From Yoonia vestfoldensis DSM 16212 (GTDB taxonomy: Bacteria > Pseudomonadota > Alphaproteobacteria > Rhodobacterales > Rhodobacteraceae): a DNA stretch of 64,000 nt. Position numbers and translations under genes: made by a program. Positions 45,305 to 54,935 of this stretch are shown here, in pieces (position 1 is the stretch's first letter; every line of letters begins with the position of its first letter). The notes beneath the pieces are model-generated. The model had not been told where the DNA came from, ran no database searches, and saw nothing but the letters and a program-made list of their open reading frames with translations. The stretch is taken from positions 62,001 to 126,000 of the forward strand of contig NZ_KB907975.1 of assembly GCF_000382265.1 (NCBI RefSeq), read 5' to 3'.

Positions 45305-46221
45305 GCCAAAACCGCCTGATCAACCGGCAGGACCAGCACGGGCAGGGGCGTCGCGGGGGCTTCATGGCCTACGAATACCAGTTCGGCCGCCTGCATCTGG
45401 GCTGCGAACCATGCGACAAGCGCCGCGGCATCGGCAGGGCTGGCGGAGGGTCCGTCAACCGCATCGAGCACGATCTTGGACGGGGCCCAGACGCTGATCT
45501 GGCCGTTCTTCATCGCCCAGTCGAGTTCGGTCCGCGTCTGCACGACAACGCAGCGCATATCACGCACGGCCAAAGTCCAGGCGTTCTGTTCGATGGCCAG
45601 CAGGTCGATGCGGCGTTGCGCCAGTTTGTTGGGCACTTGCGGTGCCTTTGTATCACCCGCACCGACGCAGATGATGACGGGGGCTGGCATCGCGGCAAGC
45701 TGGTCGATCCACCCCCCCAGCAGGGGCGACGCGATGGCGGCATTCGACAGAAACACAACGCGCGGATGCGGTACGGGGATATGGGCCTGCCCGCCAGGGG
45801 CGTGCCCGTCGCGGGCGCGCACGATCTCGACGCCCAAGGCAAAGGGGCCGCGATCCAGCTTTTCGATCCGCACGAACACCCGCTGCGCCTGCGGTTCCAG
45901 CAAGATACGGTCGGCCACACGCGCAGCAAGGGTTTCAAGAAGGTTCAGCCGTTCGGCATGCAGTTCGATCCCGATGGCTTCGGTCACGCGGTCATAGGAC
46001 AGGATGCGATCGACATCGTCGTCGATCGGGCCGGACAGGCGGGGCACTTCGACCACGACGTTGAAGCGCACCCGCTGCAGGGTGCCGCGTTCCTGCTGGA
46101 ACGCGCCGATTTCCACGCTGACGACGTAATCGCGCAGGGAAATCCGGTCGCAGGGGGTGGTAGTGCTTGCCTCGGCCCTTTCGCTGGGATGGGCAAAGGC
46201 AAGGCGGATGTCATCGGTCAT
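45301..46221 (-). CDS. folB: Dihydroneopterin aldolase with long C-terminal extension
   Basis: In this 306-residue protein, residues 20-125 form the FolB aldolase (ISLRDYVVSVEIGAFQQERGTLQRVRFNVVVEV, LSYDRVTEAI, LNLLETLAARVADRIL, RVFVRIEKLDRGPFALGVEIVR). Residues 130-306 are an extra domain with Rossmann-like alternation (RVVFLSNAAIASPLLGGWIDQL, PVIICVGAGDT, ISVWAPSKIVLDAV) that I do not recognise. Normal FolB is about 120 residues. Its stop overlaps the folP start. Confidence 0.9.
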   Translation of the reverse strand: MTDDIRLAFAHPSERAEASTTTPCDRISLRDYVVSVEIGAFQQERGTLQRVRFNVVVEVPRLSGPIDDDVDRILSYDRVTEAIGIELHAERLNLLETLAARVADRILLEPQAQRVFVRIEKLDRGPFALGVEIVRARDGHAPGGQAHIPVPHPRVVFLSNAAIASPLLGGWIDQLAAMPAPVIICVGAGDTKAPQVPNKLAQRRIDLLAIEQNAWTLAVRDMRCVVVQTRTELDWAMKNGQISVWAPSKIVLDAVDGPSASPADAAALVAWFAAQMQAAELVFVGHEAPATPLPVLVLPVDQAVLA

Positions 46222-46319
46222 CAGGTCGTCCGGTCAACTGGCAGCATTGCCGCCAGCGATACCCCGCCCCTGTCCGCAGGACAAGGACGGGTACAGCAAG
46301 ACGGCGGATGGATGCGACC

Positions 46320-46988
46320 TCAGTTCGACGCGGTGCGGACAGGTTCGCGATAGAACAGATGCGCGCCGATCGTGGCCGTCTTGGTAAACCGGCGCGACCA
46401 GGACGGGCTGACAGCGTTGGTATGGAAATGCGTGGCACCGCCGGTCAAATCGCGCGATGTGCCGTCCAGCAGGATCGCCGCGATCTTGCCGACGCGTTCC
46501 CAGGCATCCTGTTCGCGGATCACATTGGCATTGCCGTCGCAGTTATAGCTGAACTGGCAGGCATGTTTGCGCCCCGTGCCCTGTGTCACGACCCCGCAAA
46601 GCGAGCGCGGATATGCGGCGCTGTCGACGCGGTTCAGGATCACTTCGCCCACGGCGAACTGGCCGCGCACGGATTCGCCACGCGCCTCGAAATACAGCGC
46701 CTCGGCCAGGCATTGCCATTGCTCATCACCCGAAGCAACGGGGAGAGCGTCAAGAAAATCGGTATCATAGATCACGACGGGTTCCGTCGGAATGCCCCGC
46801 TCACTTGCGGGGGGCAGGCTGGTCAATTGCGCCATACGCGCATCAGGGACCACGGCGAGCGCTGCACGCTCTTCGCCCAGAACGGCGGCCAACCGGCTGG
46901 CCATGTCTTCGTCTGCAAGGGCGGCACCGGCCCCAAGCGCCAGTTGTGTTGCCAGAAAAGCGGCGGCGATTTTTTTCAAAGGCGTCAT
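46320..46988 (-). CDS. Cell wall hydrolase, SleB family
   Basis: This 222-residue exported protein has a signal peptide (residues 1-25, ending GAALADE). The Hydrolase_2/SleB domain fills the C-terminal half: CLAEALYFEARGESVRGQFAVGEVILNRVDS, CGVVTQGTGRKHACQFSYNCDG and THFHTNAVSPSWSRRFTKTATIGAHLFYR. It is probably a lytic transglycosylase acting on peptidoglycan. The ATG at 46988 gives a normal signal peptide; the longer frame does not. Confidence 0.92.
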   Translation of the reverse strand: MTPLKKIAAAFLATQLALGAGAALADEDMASRLAAVLGEERAALAVVPDARMAQLTSLPPASERGIPTEPVVIYDTDFLDALPVASGDEQWQCLAEALYFEARGESVRGQFAVGEVILNRVDSAAYPRSLCGVVTQGTGRKHACQFSYNCDGNANVIREQDAWERVGKIAAILLDGTSRDLTGGATHFHTNAVSPSWSRRFTKTATIGAHLFYREPVRTASN

Positions 46989-47170
46989 TTTCAAACCAGA
47001 GCAACCACGCGGAAAGCCCCGCGGAGGCAACGCGGTGGTTAGGGCAATCCGGACCGCAGGTCTACCCCTAGTGGCCCCTACGGCGGAAGATCGCCCAGAT
47101 TCGGTAAAAATATGATAAAATCGCACCACATGGTGCCCGCAGCCAAAAGAGAGGCACTACATCTAGTATA

Positions 47171-49723
47171 TCACGGATTGGTGATACCGTCCTTCAAGGC
47201 CAGCTGCGCCGCCATCAGGCGCGCCCCCGGCACCCGGAAAGGCGAGCAGGAGACATAGTCGAACTTGTGATCCCGGCAGAATGCGATGGCACTGCGGCTG
47301 CCGCCATGTTCACCACAGATCGACAACACGACATCGGGTCGCCCGCGCCGCCCGCGTTCGGCACCCATCGCCACCAGCTCGCCGACACCTTCGATGTCGA
47401 GCGTGTGGAACGGGTCTTCGGCATAGACGCCCTGCTGCACGTAGGTCGACATGAACCGCCCCGCATCGTCGCGCGACAGACCATAGGTCATCTGGGTCAG
47501 GTCATTGGTACCGAACGACAAAAATTCCGCATGTGCGGCGATGTCCTGCGCGCGCAAAGCGGCCCGCGGGGTTTCCACCATGACGCCAAGCCGGTAATTC
47601 AACGTCGCATGCGCCCGCCCGGCCACCATGTTGGCCACGCGTTCGATGCGGGATTTCATCAGCTCGACCTCGCGCATGGCGGACACCAGCGGGATCATGA
47701 TATCGACGGCAGGCGCGATACCCTTGGCACCGACCGCGACCATCGCCTCGAAGATCGCCTGCGCCTGCATGTCATAAATTTCGGGAATCGCGATCCCCAG
47801 CCGCACGCCGCGCATCCCCAGCATCGGGTTGTATTCGCTGAGTGCGGCCACCCGTTCGGTCACCTCGGGCAAAGGCAGCGCCAGTTGTTCGGCCAGATCG
47901 CGCAGACCCGCCTTGTCCGAGGGCAGGAATTCGTGCAGCGGCGGGTCGAACAGGCGGACGCAGACGCTGCGCCCTTCCATGATGCTGAAAAGCTCTGCAA
48001 AATCCGCCCGCTGCATCGGCAACAGACGGTCCAGAACGGCGCGGCGGTCCTTGCTGCTTTCGGCAAAGATCATCTCGCGCATGACACCCAGACGGTCGCC
48101 TTCAAAGAACATGTGTTCCGTCCGGCACAGCCCGATGCCTTCGGCGGCGAAATTGCGCGCGGTCTGCGCGTCGGCGGGGGTATCGGCATTGGCGCGCACG
48201 CCGATATCGCGGAACGTGTCGGCCCATTCGAGCAGGGTTTGGAACGCACCGTCAAGCGACGCCTCCAGCATCGGCGGCGCACCGGCCAGCACCTGCCCCG
48301 TGGTGCCATCGACGGTGATGATGTCGCCAGCGGAAAAGGTCCGCCCGTCAGGGGCAACCACACGGCCCGACTTGCGATCAATCAGCAAATCGGATGCACC
48401 AACGACGCAGGGCACGCCAAGCCCGCGCCCGATCACGGCGGCATGGCTGGTGATGCCGCCGCGCATCGTCAGCACGGCAGAGGCGGCGTGCATCCCGCGG
48501 ATATCCTCGGGCGTGGTTTCGCGGCGGACCAGCACGCAGGGGTCACCGCGCGCGGCACTTGCCTGCGCTTCGTTCGCGGTCAGCACGATCCGGCCAGAGG
48601 CGGCACCGGGGCTGGCGGCGATGCCGGTCACCAGCACGTCACGCGGCGCGCGGGGGTCCACCTGCCGGTGCAGCAGTTCCGACAGCGCCACAGGTTCGAC
48701 GCGCAGAACGGCCTCTTGCCGCGTGATGACGCCATCCTCGGCCAAAGCCACGGCGATCCGCACCGAGGCCCGCGACGACCGCTGCACCCGCACGGCGTCA
48801 AGAATGAACAGCTTGCCCGCGTCGATCGTGAACTTGACCTGCATCTCTTCGCGCAGATGCTTGCGGCACAGCGCGCCGCATTCGACCAGCTGCGCAAAGG
48901 TTTCGGGGCAACGGTCCTGCAAGGACGCACCGCGCGGATCGCGTGTCAGGTAAAGCGCGCCTTCGGCATCGGTCTTGTCCATCTGCGGCACGTCCTGCGC
49001 GACATAGCGGCCGACGATCCGGGGCGCGCCGGTGGTGCTGTCGACGAATTGCACGGTGCCGGTGCCACATTCGCCCTGCCCCAGTCCCAGCGCCATCGCC
49101 TGCACGACCAGCCCCAGTCCCGCATCCGCGGGCGCGCCCTTGGCCTGCCGCAGCAGACGCGCACTGGTGCCGTCCCACGCGCGCGCCATGGACCGCAACA
49201 CCTCGGCCAGTTGCACGGCGGGGTCTTGGGGAAAGGGCGTGTCGGTTTCAGCCTCATAAGCCGCGAGCAGCCTGTAGAGACTGTCCGCGTCGGCCACATC
49301 GGGCAGATGGAATTCGTCGGGGTCCAGCCGCGCCACATGCACCGCGTAGGATTGCACAAAGCGCAGATACAGCCGCGCCGCTGCCGGTTCACCCATCGCC
49401 TGTGCCATGCTGACGAAACGGGCGTCATTCATGCCCACGTTCAGGATCGCGGATGGCCCGCCCCAATCGGCATTCTCGCTTGACGGGCGCACGGACAAGA
49501 GCGGTTGCGGCCCGAAAGGCGCCATCAGCCCGGCCATATCGGGCAGGTTGCCAAGGGCAGCGTCGCGCACCGCGTCAAAGGACAAGGCGACCGTGACAGG
49601 CACCGGCATGTCCAGCCGGATCAGCCGTTGCAGGCATTTCGCGCGGTCGCCATGGGCCGCGACCGACACCGGCGCGGTCGGCGTGATCAGCGTCACGCGG
49701 TCTTGGGTGATCTGTTGCTGCAC
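47171..49723 (-). CDS. ppdK: Pyruvate, phosphate dikinase (divergent, GTG start)
   Basis: In this 850-residue protein the central phosphohistidine loop is TMRGGITSHAAVIGRGLGVPCVVG. The C-terminal TIM barrel has GIGLCRTEHMFF, GMRGVRLGI, VMVETPRAAL, LSFGTNDLTQMTYGLSRDDA and the catalytic cysteine in SICGEHGG. The N-terminal ATP-grasp half is recognisable (LLSVRPSSENADWGGPSAILNVGMND; LGLGQGECGTGTVQF) but divergent, lacking the usual GxKGANLAEM opening. It interconverts pyruvate and phosphoenolpyruvate. The start is GTG at 49723. Its place after glyS is typical of this family of bacteria. Confidence 0.92.
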   Translation of the reverse strand: MQQQITQDRVTLITPTAPVSVAAHGDRAKCLQRLIRLDMPVPVTVALSFDAVRDAALGNLPDMAGLMAPFGPQPLLSVRPSSENADWGGPSAILNVGMNDARFVSMAQAMGEPAAARLYLRFVQSYAVHVARLDPDEFHLPDVADADSLYRLLAAYEAETDTPFPQDPAVQLAEVLRSMARAWDGTSARLLRQAKGAPADAGLGLVVQAMALGLGQGECGTGTVQFVDSTTGAPRIVGRYVAQDVPQMDKTDAEGALYLTRDPRGASLQDRCPETFAQLVECGALCRKHLREEMQVKFTIDAGKLFILDAVRVQRSSRASVRIAVALAEDGVITRQEAVLRVEPVALSELLHRQVDPRAPRDVLVTGIAASPGAASGRIVLTANEAQASAARGDPCVLVRRETTPEDIRGMHAASAVLTMRGGITSHAAVIGRGLGVPCVVGASDLLIDRKSGRVVAPDGRTFSAGDIITVDGTTGQVLAGAPPMLEASLDGAFQTLLEWADTFRDIGVRANADTPADAQTARNFAAEGIGLCRTEHMFFEGDRLGVMREMIFAESSKDRRAVLDRLLPMQRADFAELFSIMEGRSVCVRLFDPPLHEFLPSDKAGLRDLAEQLALPLPEVTERVAALSEYNPMLGMRGVRLGIAIPEIYDMQAQAIFEAMVAVGAKGIAPAVDIMIPLVSAMREVELMKSRIERVANMVAGRAHATLNYRLGVMVETPRAALRAQDIAAHAEFLSFGTNDLTQMTYGLSRDDAGRFMSTYVQQGVYAEDPFHTLDIEGVGELVAMGAERGRRGRPDVVLSICGEHGGSRSAIAFCRDHKFDYVSCSPFRVPGARLMAAQLALKDGITNP

Positions 49724-49802
49724 TGCGGCACCGCCCTATTGCGTAGGTGCAGCATAGAGCAGGAAATGGCCATGCGTAAAGCCAAGTTGACAGCCAAGAT
49801 GT

Positions 49803-51911
49803 CTAACCTTCGATTTTTGTCAGGTCAGCCACAGACAGACAGATTTTCCTGATGCGCGACAGAAGGTTAAGCCGGTTCCGGCGGATCACCTGCAGGTCGT
49901 CGTTGACCTGCACAGCGGTGAAAAAAGCGTCAATCGGCCCGCGAAGTGCCGCCATAGCGGTCATCGCGGTGCTGAAATCTTCGTCTTTCATCGCCGGCAT
50001 GATCTTTGCATCCGCAGCATCGAGGGCGGCAAACAGCGCCTTTTCGGCATCGTCTTCGGCGAATTTCAGGTCGGCGCCATAGGAATACTCGACGCCGTCC
50101 TTCTCCTCGGCCTGGGTGAGGATGTTGTTGGCGCGCTTGAACCCCTGAATCAGGTTTTCGCCGTCATCGGTGGCAAGCGTTTCCGCGAGCGCGTGGGCGC
50201 GTTTGACGAGCAGGGTCAGGTCGTCATTGCCCGGCATCGCGATACAGGCGTCGATGATATCGTAGCGGATGCCTTGGTCCTTGAGATAGACCTTGAGGCG
50301 GTCGTGGAAAAAGGCGAGCAGGCTGTCGTAATTTGCACCCGCATCATCTGGCACAGTTTCACCAGACTTGAACTCTTCAGGAATACGCATCTCGGCAGAT
50401 ACCCGAATATCACGCAAATTAATCCGCGCCCCATTCTCCAACACCAGCCGAATAACGCCCAGCGCCGCTCTACGCAGCGCAAAGGGGTCCTTGCTTCCGG
50501 TCGGCTTCTCGTCAATCGCCCAGAAGCCTGTCAGCGTGTCGATCTTGTCGGACAGCGCCACGGCCACCGATACGGGTGCGGTCGGCACAGCATCGGACGG
50601 TCCCAGCGGCGAATAATGGTCTTGGCAGGCGGCGGCCACCGCGGAATCCAATCCGGCGGCTGTCACATAATAGCGGCCCATCAGCCCCTGCAATTCGGGG
50701 AATTCATTCACCATTTCCGATTGCAGATCAGCCTTGGCAACCTTGGCCGCCTGTTCGGCCAGATCGGGGTCAGCGCCCACATGCGGCGCGATTTCGCGCG
50801 CGAGGGCTGCGATCCGCGCAATGCGGTCGCCTTGTGATCCCAGCTTGTTATGGAAGGTCACATTGGCGAGCCCCGCGCCCATGCCTTCCAACCCCTCGGC
50901 CTTGACCGTGCGCAGGTCGTTTTCCCAAAAGAATTTCGCATCCGACAACCGTGCCGCCAGCACCTTTTGATTGCCCGCCAGAATGGTGGCCCCGTCATCG
51001 GCGGTGGCCATGTTCGCGACGGTCACAAAGCGTTCGATCCGGCCTGTCTTGGGGTTGCGGACCGAAAAGAATTTCTGATGTTCCTTCATCGAGGTTTGCA
51101 GCACCTCCGGCGGCAGGCCCAGAAAGGCCTCGTCGATCCGACCCAGCAGGACGACAGGCCATTCGACCAGCCCTGAAACCTCGGCCAGAAGCCCGCGATC
51201 CTCGACCAGTTCCAGACCGGATGCAAAGGCCTGCTGCGTCGCGTCGTTCCAGATCACCTCGGCGCGCTCATCCGCGCGCAGGATGACATGGGCGCGTTTC
51301 AGCTTCGCCTCGTAATCGTCAAAGCCGTTCACGGTGAAGGTGTCTGGCGAAAGGAAACGGTGCCCCCGCGAGCTGCGCCCTGCGGTGATCCCGTCGATGG
51401 TCAGCGGCACGACCTCGGCCCCTGCCTCATCCGACAGCAGGCAGATGATGGATTGCAGGGGGCGCACCCATTTGAGCGACCCCGTGCCCCAACGCATCGA
51501 CTTGGGCCAGGGGAAATTGCGCACGGTGGCGTCCAGCACTTCCGCGATGATGTCGGCGGCCTTGCGCCCCGGCTTTTCGATCACGGCGAAATAGGTCTGG
51601 CCCTTCTTGTCGTCGCGGATTTCCAGCGCCTCGCAGGTGATCCCCGCGCCCCGCAGGAACCCGTCGATGGCGGCATCGGGTGCGCCGACCTTGGGGCCTT
51701 TGCGTTCCTCGCGCACGGCGCGGCTTTCGCCCGTCAGCCCGTCAATCGCCAGCGTCAACCGACGCGGCGTGGCAAAGGCGGCGGCACCGGCATAGGTCAG
51801 CCCCGCTTCGACCAGACCGTCGGTGACCAGCTTGCGCAGGTCATCGGCGGCACGCGCCTGCATCCGGGCCGGAATTTCCTCGGAGAAAAGTTCAATCAGA
51901 AGATCAGGCAT
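49803..51911 (-). CDS. glyS: Glycyl-tRNA synthetase beta subunit
   Basis: This 702-residue subunit of the heterotetrameric glycyl-tRNA synthetase begins PDLLIELFSEEIPARMQ. It carries TPRRLTLAIDGL, RGHRFLSPD, GLVEWPVVLLGRIDEAFLGLPPEVLQTSMKEHQKFF, PSDAVPTAPVSVAVALSDKIDTLTGFWAIDEKPTGSKDPFALRR and an anticodon-binding C-terminus (FFTAVQVNDDLQVIRRNRLNLLSRI). Its ATG overlaps the stop of the small DUF6446 gene by one base (TAATG). Confidence 0.97.
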   Translation of the reverse strand: MPDLLIELFSEEIPARMQARAADDLRKLVTDGLVEAGLTYAGAAAFATPRRLTLAIDGLTGESRAVREERKGPKVGAPDAAIDGFLRGAGITCEALEIRDDKKGQTYFAVIEKPGRKAADIIAEVLDATVRNFPWPKSMRWGTGSLKWVRPLQSIICLLSDEAGAEVVPLTIDGITAGRSSRGHRFLSPDTFTVNGFDDYEAKLKRAHVILRADERAEVIWNDATQQAFASGLELVEDRGLLAEVSGLVEWPVVLLGRIDEAFLGLPPEVLQTSMKEHQKFFSVRNPKTGRIERFVTVANMATADDGATILAGNQKVLAARLSDAKFFWENDLRTVKAEGLEGMGAGLANVTFHNKLGSQGDRIARIAALAREIAPHVGADPDLAEQAAKVAKADLQSEMVNEFPELQGLMGRYYVTAAGLDSAVAAACQDHYSPLGPSDAVPTAPVSVAVALSDKIDTLTGFWAIDEKPTGSKDPFALRRAALGVIRLVLENGARINLRDIRVSAEMRIPEEFKSGETVPDDAGANYDSLLAFFHDRLKVYLKDQGIRYDIIDACIAMPGNDDLTLLVKRAHALAETLATDDGENLIQGFKRANNILTQAEEKDGVEYSYGADLKFAEDDAEKALFAALDAADAKIMPAMKDEDFSTAMTAMAALRGPIDAFFTAVQVNDDLQVIRRNRLNLLSRIRKICLSVADLTKIEG

Positions 51912-52429
51912 TATTGCAGGCTTTCGGGTGCTGGGGGGCAAGTGTCAGGGGCGGGATAGCGGTTGAACACGGCTTCGCCGCAGGCGTTGATCTCGTGCCA
52001 GATATAGGCGCGCCCGTCGGGGTAGACCGCGATCACGCGGTCGATGCCGTATTGCACGTTCGCGGTACCAAGATAGGCCGTGGCAAGGCCGCTTTGCAGG
52101 TCGGCGCCGATCTCGCGGGCGTCGAAACAGTCAAACCAGCGCGGCGCGATGCGCGGTTCGGCAAAGGGCAGCGGCATTGCGGTGGCCAAGATCGCCGTGT
52201 CGATATCGGTCGTCAGGCAGCCACGATACCGCAGCGGGCTGGAAATCGCGTCGATACCGGTGAAGTCAGTGAACGGCAGGGTGATGGGATCGCCGTCTGC
52301 GGCGGTCAGCATGATGTCGCCTTCGGTGGCTGTGACATCCTCGTAATAGGCATAGACTTGCAGGTAATACATCGCCGCGCCGAACACGACAGCCAGCACC
52401 AGCATCCCCACGATCAGCAAGCGTGCCAT
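51911..52429 (-). CDS. DUF6446-like small membrane protein between glyQ and glyS
   Basis: This 172-residue protein has one N-terminal membrane helix (residues 4-26, LLIVGMLVLAVVFGAAMYYL) and a periplasmic domain of about 145 residues with four cysteines (YRGCLTTD, WFDCFDAREIG, NACGEAVF, PDTCPPAPE). Overlaps of one base at both ends (TGATG with glyQ, TAATG with glyS) make it part of the synthetase operon. I recognise it only as a conserved unknown of this neighbourhood; a link to glycyl-tRNA synthesis is not evident. Confidence 0.85.
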   Translation of the reverse strand: MARLLIVGMLVLAVVFGAAMYYLQVYAYYEDVTATEGDIMLTAADGDPITLPFTDFTGIDAISSPLRYRGCLTTDIDTAILATAMPLPFAEPRIAPRWFDCFDAREIGADLQSGLATAYLGTANVQYGIDRVIAVYPDGRAYIWHEINACGEAVFNRYPAPDTCPPAPESLQ

Positions 52430-53349
52430 CAGGCGGTGGCCCCCGCTGCTTCGGTCTGCACGAAAGCATCGGCACAGGCCTTGGCCAGCGCGCGCACCCG
52501 CCCGATATAGGCCTGCCGTTCGGTGACGGAAATCACGCCGCGCGCATCCAGCAGGTTGAACAGGTGGCTGGCCTTGATGCACTGGTCATAGGCGGGATGC
52601 GCCATGATGATCTGCATGTCCTTCTTGGGGTCATGCGCGGCGGTCGACAGGATGCGGTGGCATTCGGCCTCTGCGTCCTTGAAATGCTGCAGCAGCATGT
52701 CGGTATCGGCCACGTCGAAATTCCAGCGCGCATATTCCTGTTCAGTCTGGCGGAAGATGTCGCCATAGGTCAGCGGGATCGGCGCGTCCGGGTCGTTGAA
52801 GGGCATGTCCATCACATGATCCACGCCCAGCACATACATCGCCAACCGTTCCAGACCATAGGTCAATTCGCCCGATACAGGGCGGCAGTCATGCCCGCCG
52901 ACCTGCTGGAAGTAAGTGAACTGGCTGACTTCCATGCCGTCGCACCAGACCTCCCAACCAAGCCCCCATGCACCCAGGGTCGGGCTTTCCCAGTCATCTT
53001 CGACAAAGCGGATGTCATGCAGATGCGCGTCGATTCCGATCGCCGCCAATGACCCAAGATAAAGGTCCTGCAAATCCGGCGGGCTAGGTTTGATCAGCAC
53101 CTGATACTGGTAATAATGCTGCAAACGGTTCGGGTTCACGCCATAGCGCCCGTCGGTCGGGCGACGGGACGGTTGCACATAGGCCGCCGCCCAAGGTTTC
53201 GACCCCAGTGCGCGCAGGGTCGTGGCGGGGTGGAACGTGCCGGCGCCGACTTCCATGTCGTAGGGTTGCAGGATCGCACAGCCCTTGGCCGCCCAATAGG
53301 ACTGAAGCCGCAGGATGATTTCCTGAAAACTGCGCGGTTTGTCGGACAT
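52429..53349 (-). CDS. glyQ: Glycyl-tRNA synthetase alpha subunit
   Basis: This 306-residue class II synthetase subunit has [116 protein letters not shown] and [17 protein letters not shown]. The ATG at 53349 (MSDKPRSF) is preferred; an ATG 6 codons upstream is possible. It is first in the glyQ-DUF6446-glyS-ppdK series. Confidence 0.97.
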   Translation of the reverse strand: MSDKPRSFQEIILRLQSYWAAKGCAILQPYDMEVGAGTFHPATTLRALGSKPWAAAYVQPSRRPTDGRYGVNPNRLQHYYQYQVLIKPSPPDLQDLYLGSLAAIGIDAHLHDIRFVEDDWESPTLGAWGLGWEVWCDGMEVSQFTYFQQVGGHDCRPVSGELTYGLERLAMYVLGVDHVMDMPFNDPDAPIPLTYGDIFRQTEQEYARWNFDVADTDMLLQHFKDAEAECHRILSTAAHDPKKDMQIIMAHPAYDQCIKASHLFNLLDARGVISVTERQAYIGRVRALAKACADAFVQTEAAGATA

Positions 53350-53405
53350 GGGCACCCTCGTTTGCATCTTGGGCGTCACATAGGCCCCGCCGCCCCAAGG
53401 GTCAA

Positions 53406-54854
53406 TCAGTTGCGCCAGAACCGGACCGAGATGATGGTCAGGACCACCATCACTTCGAGCCTGCCGACAAACATCGCGATCGCCAGAATCCATTTCGCGG
53501 GATCGTTGATATTCGCGTAATTCCCTGCCGGTCCGATCTCTGGCCCAAGGCCGGGGCCGATGTTGCCGATCGCGGTGGCGGCCCCCGAAATCGAGGTGAT
53601 GAAATCAAGCCCGGTCAGACCAAGAAGGACGGTGATAATCCCCAAAAGCGATACGAAAGCCACAAAGAACGCGATCACCGAGTTCATCACGTCGTCCCCG
53701 ATCGGGCGTCCTTCGTAGCGGGGTGCAAAAACGCCATGCGGGCTGTGTATCTGGCGGATCTGGCTTTTGATCGCGGCAAACAGGATCTGATAGCGGAACA
53801 CCTTGACCGAACAGGCGGTGGACCCGGCACAGCCGCCGATCAGGCCGATGAAGAAAAACGCGACAACCGGAAACGTGCCCCATTGCATGTAGTCCGCGCT
53901 GGCATAGCCGGTGCCGGACATGATCGAGACGATGTTGAACATGGCCTCCCGGAAGGCAAGTTCCGTCCATTCACCCTCACGTCCCCAAAGCCAGGCCGTC
54001 ATCAGCAGGATGAATAATGTCAGAAGGCCGAAGAACACCCTGACCTGACTGTCACGCCACAAAGGCTTGGCGGTGCCCGCCAGCAGCTGCACATACCGCA
54101 CGAAAGGCAGTGCGGCGAGGATCATGAACACGGCGGCCGTGTAATGGATACCGGCGTTGTATAACCCGAACGATGCGTCTGTCGTTGCCATGCCGCCGGT
54201 CGATACGGTCGTCATCGCGTGAACAAAGGCATCGAAAGGCGCCATGCCCAGCGCCGAATAGATCAGCCCGCAAGACACCGTCAGGACCACGTAGATCACC
54301 GAGATCTGGCTTGCGATCTGACCTGCACGCGGCAGGATTTTTCCCATCGTTTCAAAAGCTTCTGATCTGAAAATCTGCATGCCGCCGACCCGCAGTTCGG
54401 GCAGGAACACCATCGCCACGACGATGATCCCGATACCGCCCAGCCATTGCAGCACGCCGCGCCACAACAGTAAGCCAGCAGGCAAAGTTTCAAGCTGGGT
54501 AAAAGTCGTGGCCCCTGTCGTGGTCAGCGCGGACATGGACTCAAAGAACGCATCCGTCAGCGACGCATCGGTCGCACCAAGGATAAAGGGGATCGCCCCG
54601 AACAGCGGCAGCGTCAGCCAGACGAGCGATGTCAGAAGGAAGGTCTGGCGCAGCGTCAGCCCCGCCGTCACACCGTTGGAGCAGGCCAGCGCCAGCAAGC
54701 CGCCCGTCAGGATCGTCACCACGGCACTTTCGAAAAAGACGAACCAATGCGGATCGTCCGCCAGCAGGTCAGCCGCTAAAGGCACCAGCATCGTGACCCC
54801 CAGCGAGGCGACAAGCAGACCGATCACATATCCGACGGGGCGCAGATCAAACAT
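53406..54854 (-). CDS. trkH: TrkH family potassium uptake protein
   Basis: This 482-residue membrane protein of the Trk/Ktr superfamily has four selectivity-loop repeats, including [40 protein letters not shown] and [13 protein letters not shown]. It forms the K+ channel subunit, normally gated by TrkA, which is not in the window. The ATG at 54854 ([15 protein letters not shown]) starts directly before the first helix; an ATG 48 bp upstream would add a soluble leader. Confidence 0.94.
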   Translation of the reverse strand: MFDLRPVGYVIGLLVASLGVTMLVPLAADLLADDPHWFVFFESAVVTILTGGLLALACSNGVTAGLTLRQTFLLTSLVWLTLPLFGAIPFILGATDASLTDAFFESMSALTTTGATTFTQLETLPAGLLLWRGVLQWLGGIGIIVVAMVFLPELRVGGMQIFRSEAFETMGKILPRAGQIASQISVIYVVLTVSCGLIYSALGMAPFDAFVHAMTTVSTGGMATTDASFGLYNAGIHYTAAVFMILAALPFVRYVQLLAGTAKPLWRDSQVRVFFGLLTLFILLMTAWLWGREGEWTELAFREAMFNIVSIMSGTGYASADYMQWGTFPVVAFFFIGLIGGCAGSTACSVKVFRYQILFAAIKSQIRQIHSPHGVFAPRYEGRPIGDDVMNSVIAFFVAFVSLLGIITVLLGLTGLDFITSISGAATAIGNIGPGLGPEIGPAGNYANINDPAKWILAIAMFVGRLEVMVVLTIISVRFWRN

Positions 54855-54935
54855 GCGGCAGCGTTGGCCCGCCCCCGCGCCGCTGTCAAGAACGGGCGCC
54901 ATTGAAACCCGTCGGGCGCGGGTTAATTGGCACGC

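Noticed and set aside
47267-49483. Open frame of 738 codons on the plus strand opposite ppdK
   Set aside because: It mirrors a well-conserved enzyme on the other strand, has a low-complexity composition rich in His, Arg and Gln, and shows no domain. GC-rich coding sequence commonly leaves such antisense frames open.
52250-53405. Glycine riboswitch or T-box near glyQ
   Set aside because: Only 55 bp separate glyQ from the trkH stop, too little for such a leader, and no conserved core is visible.
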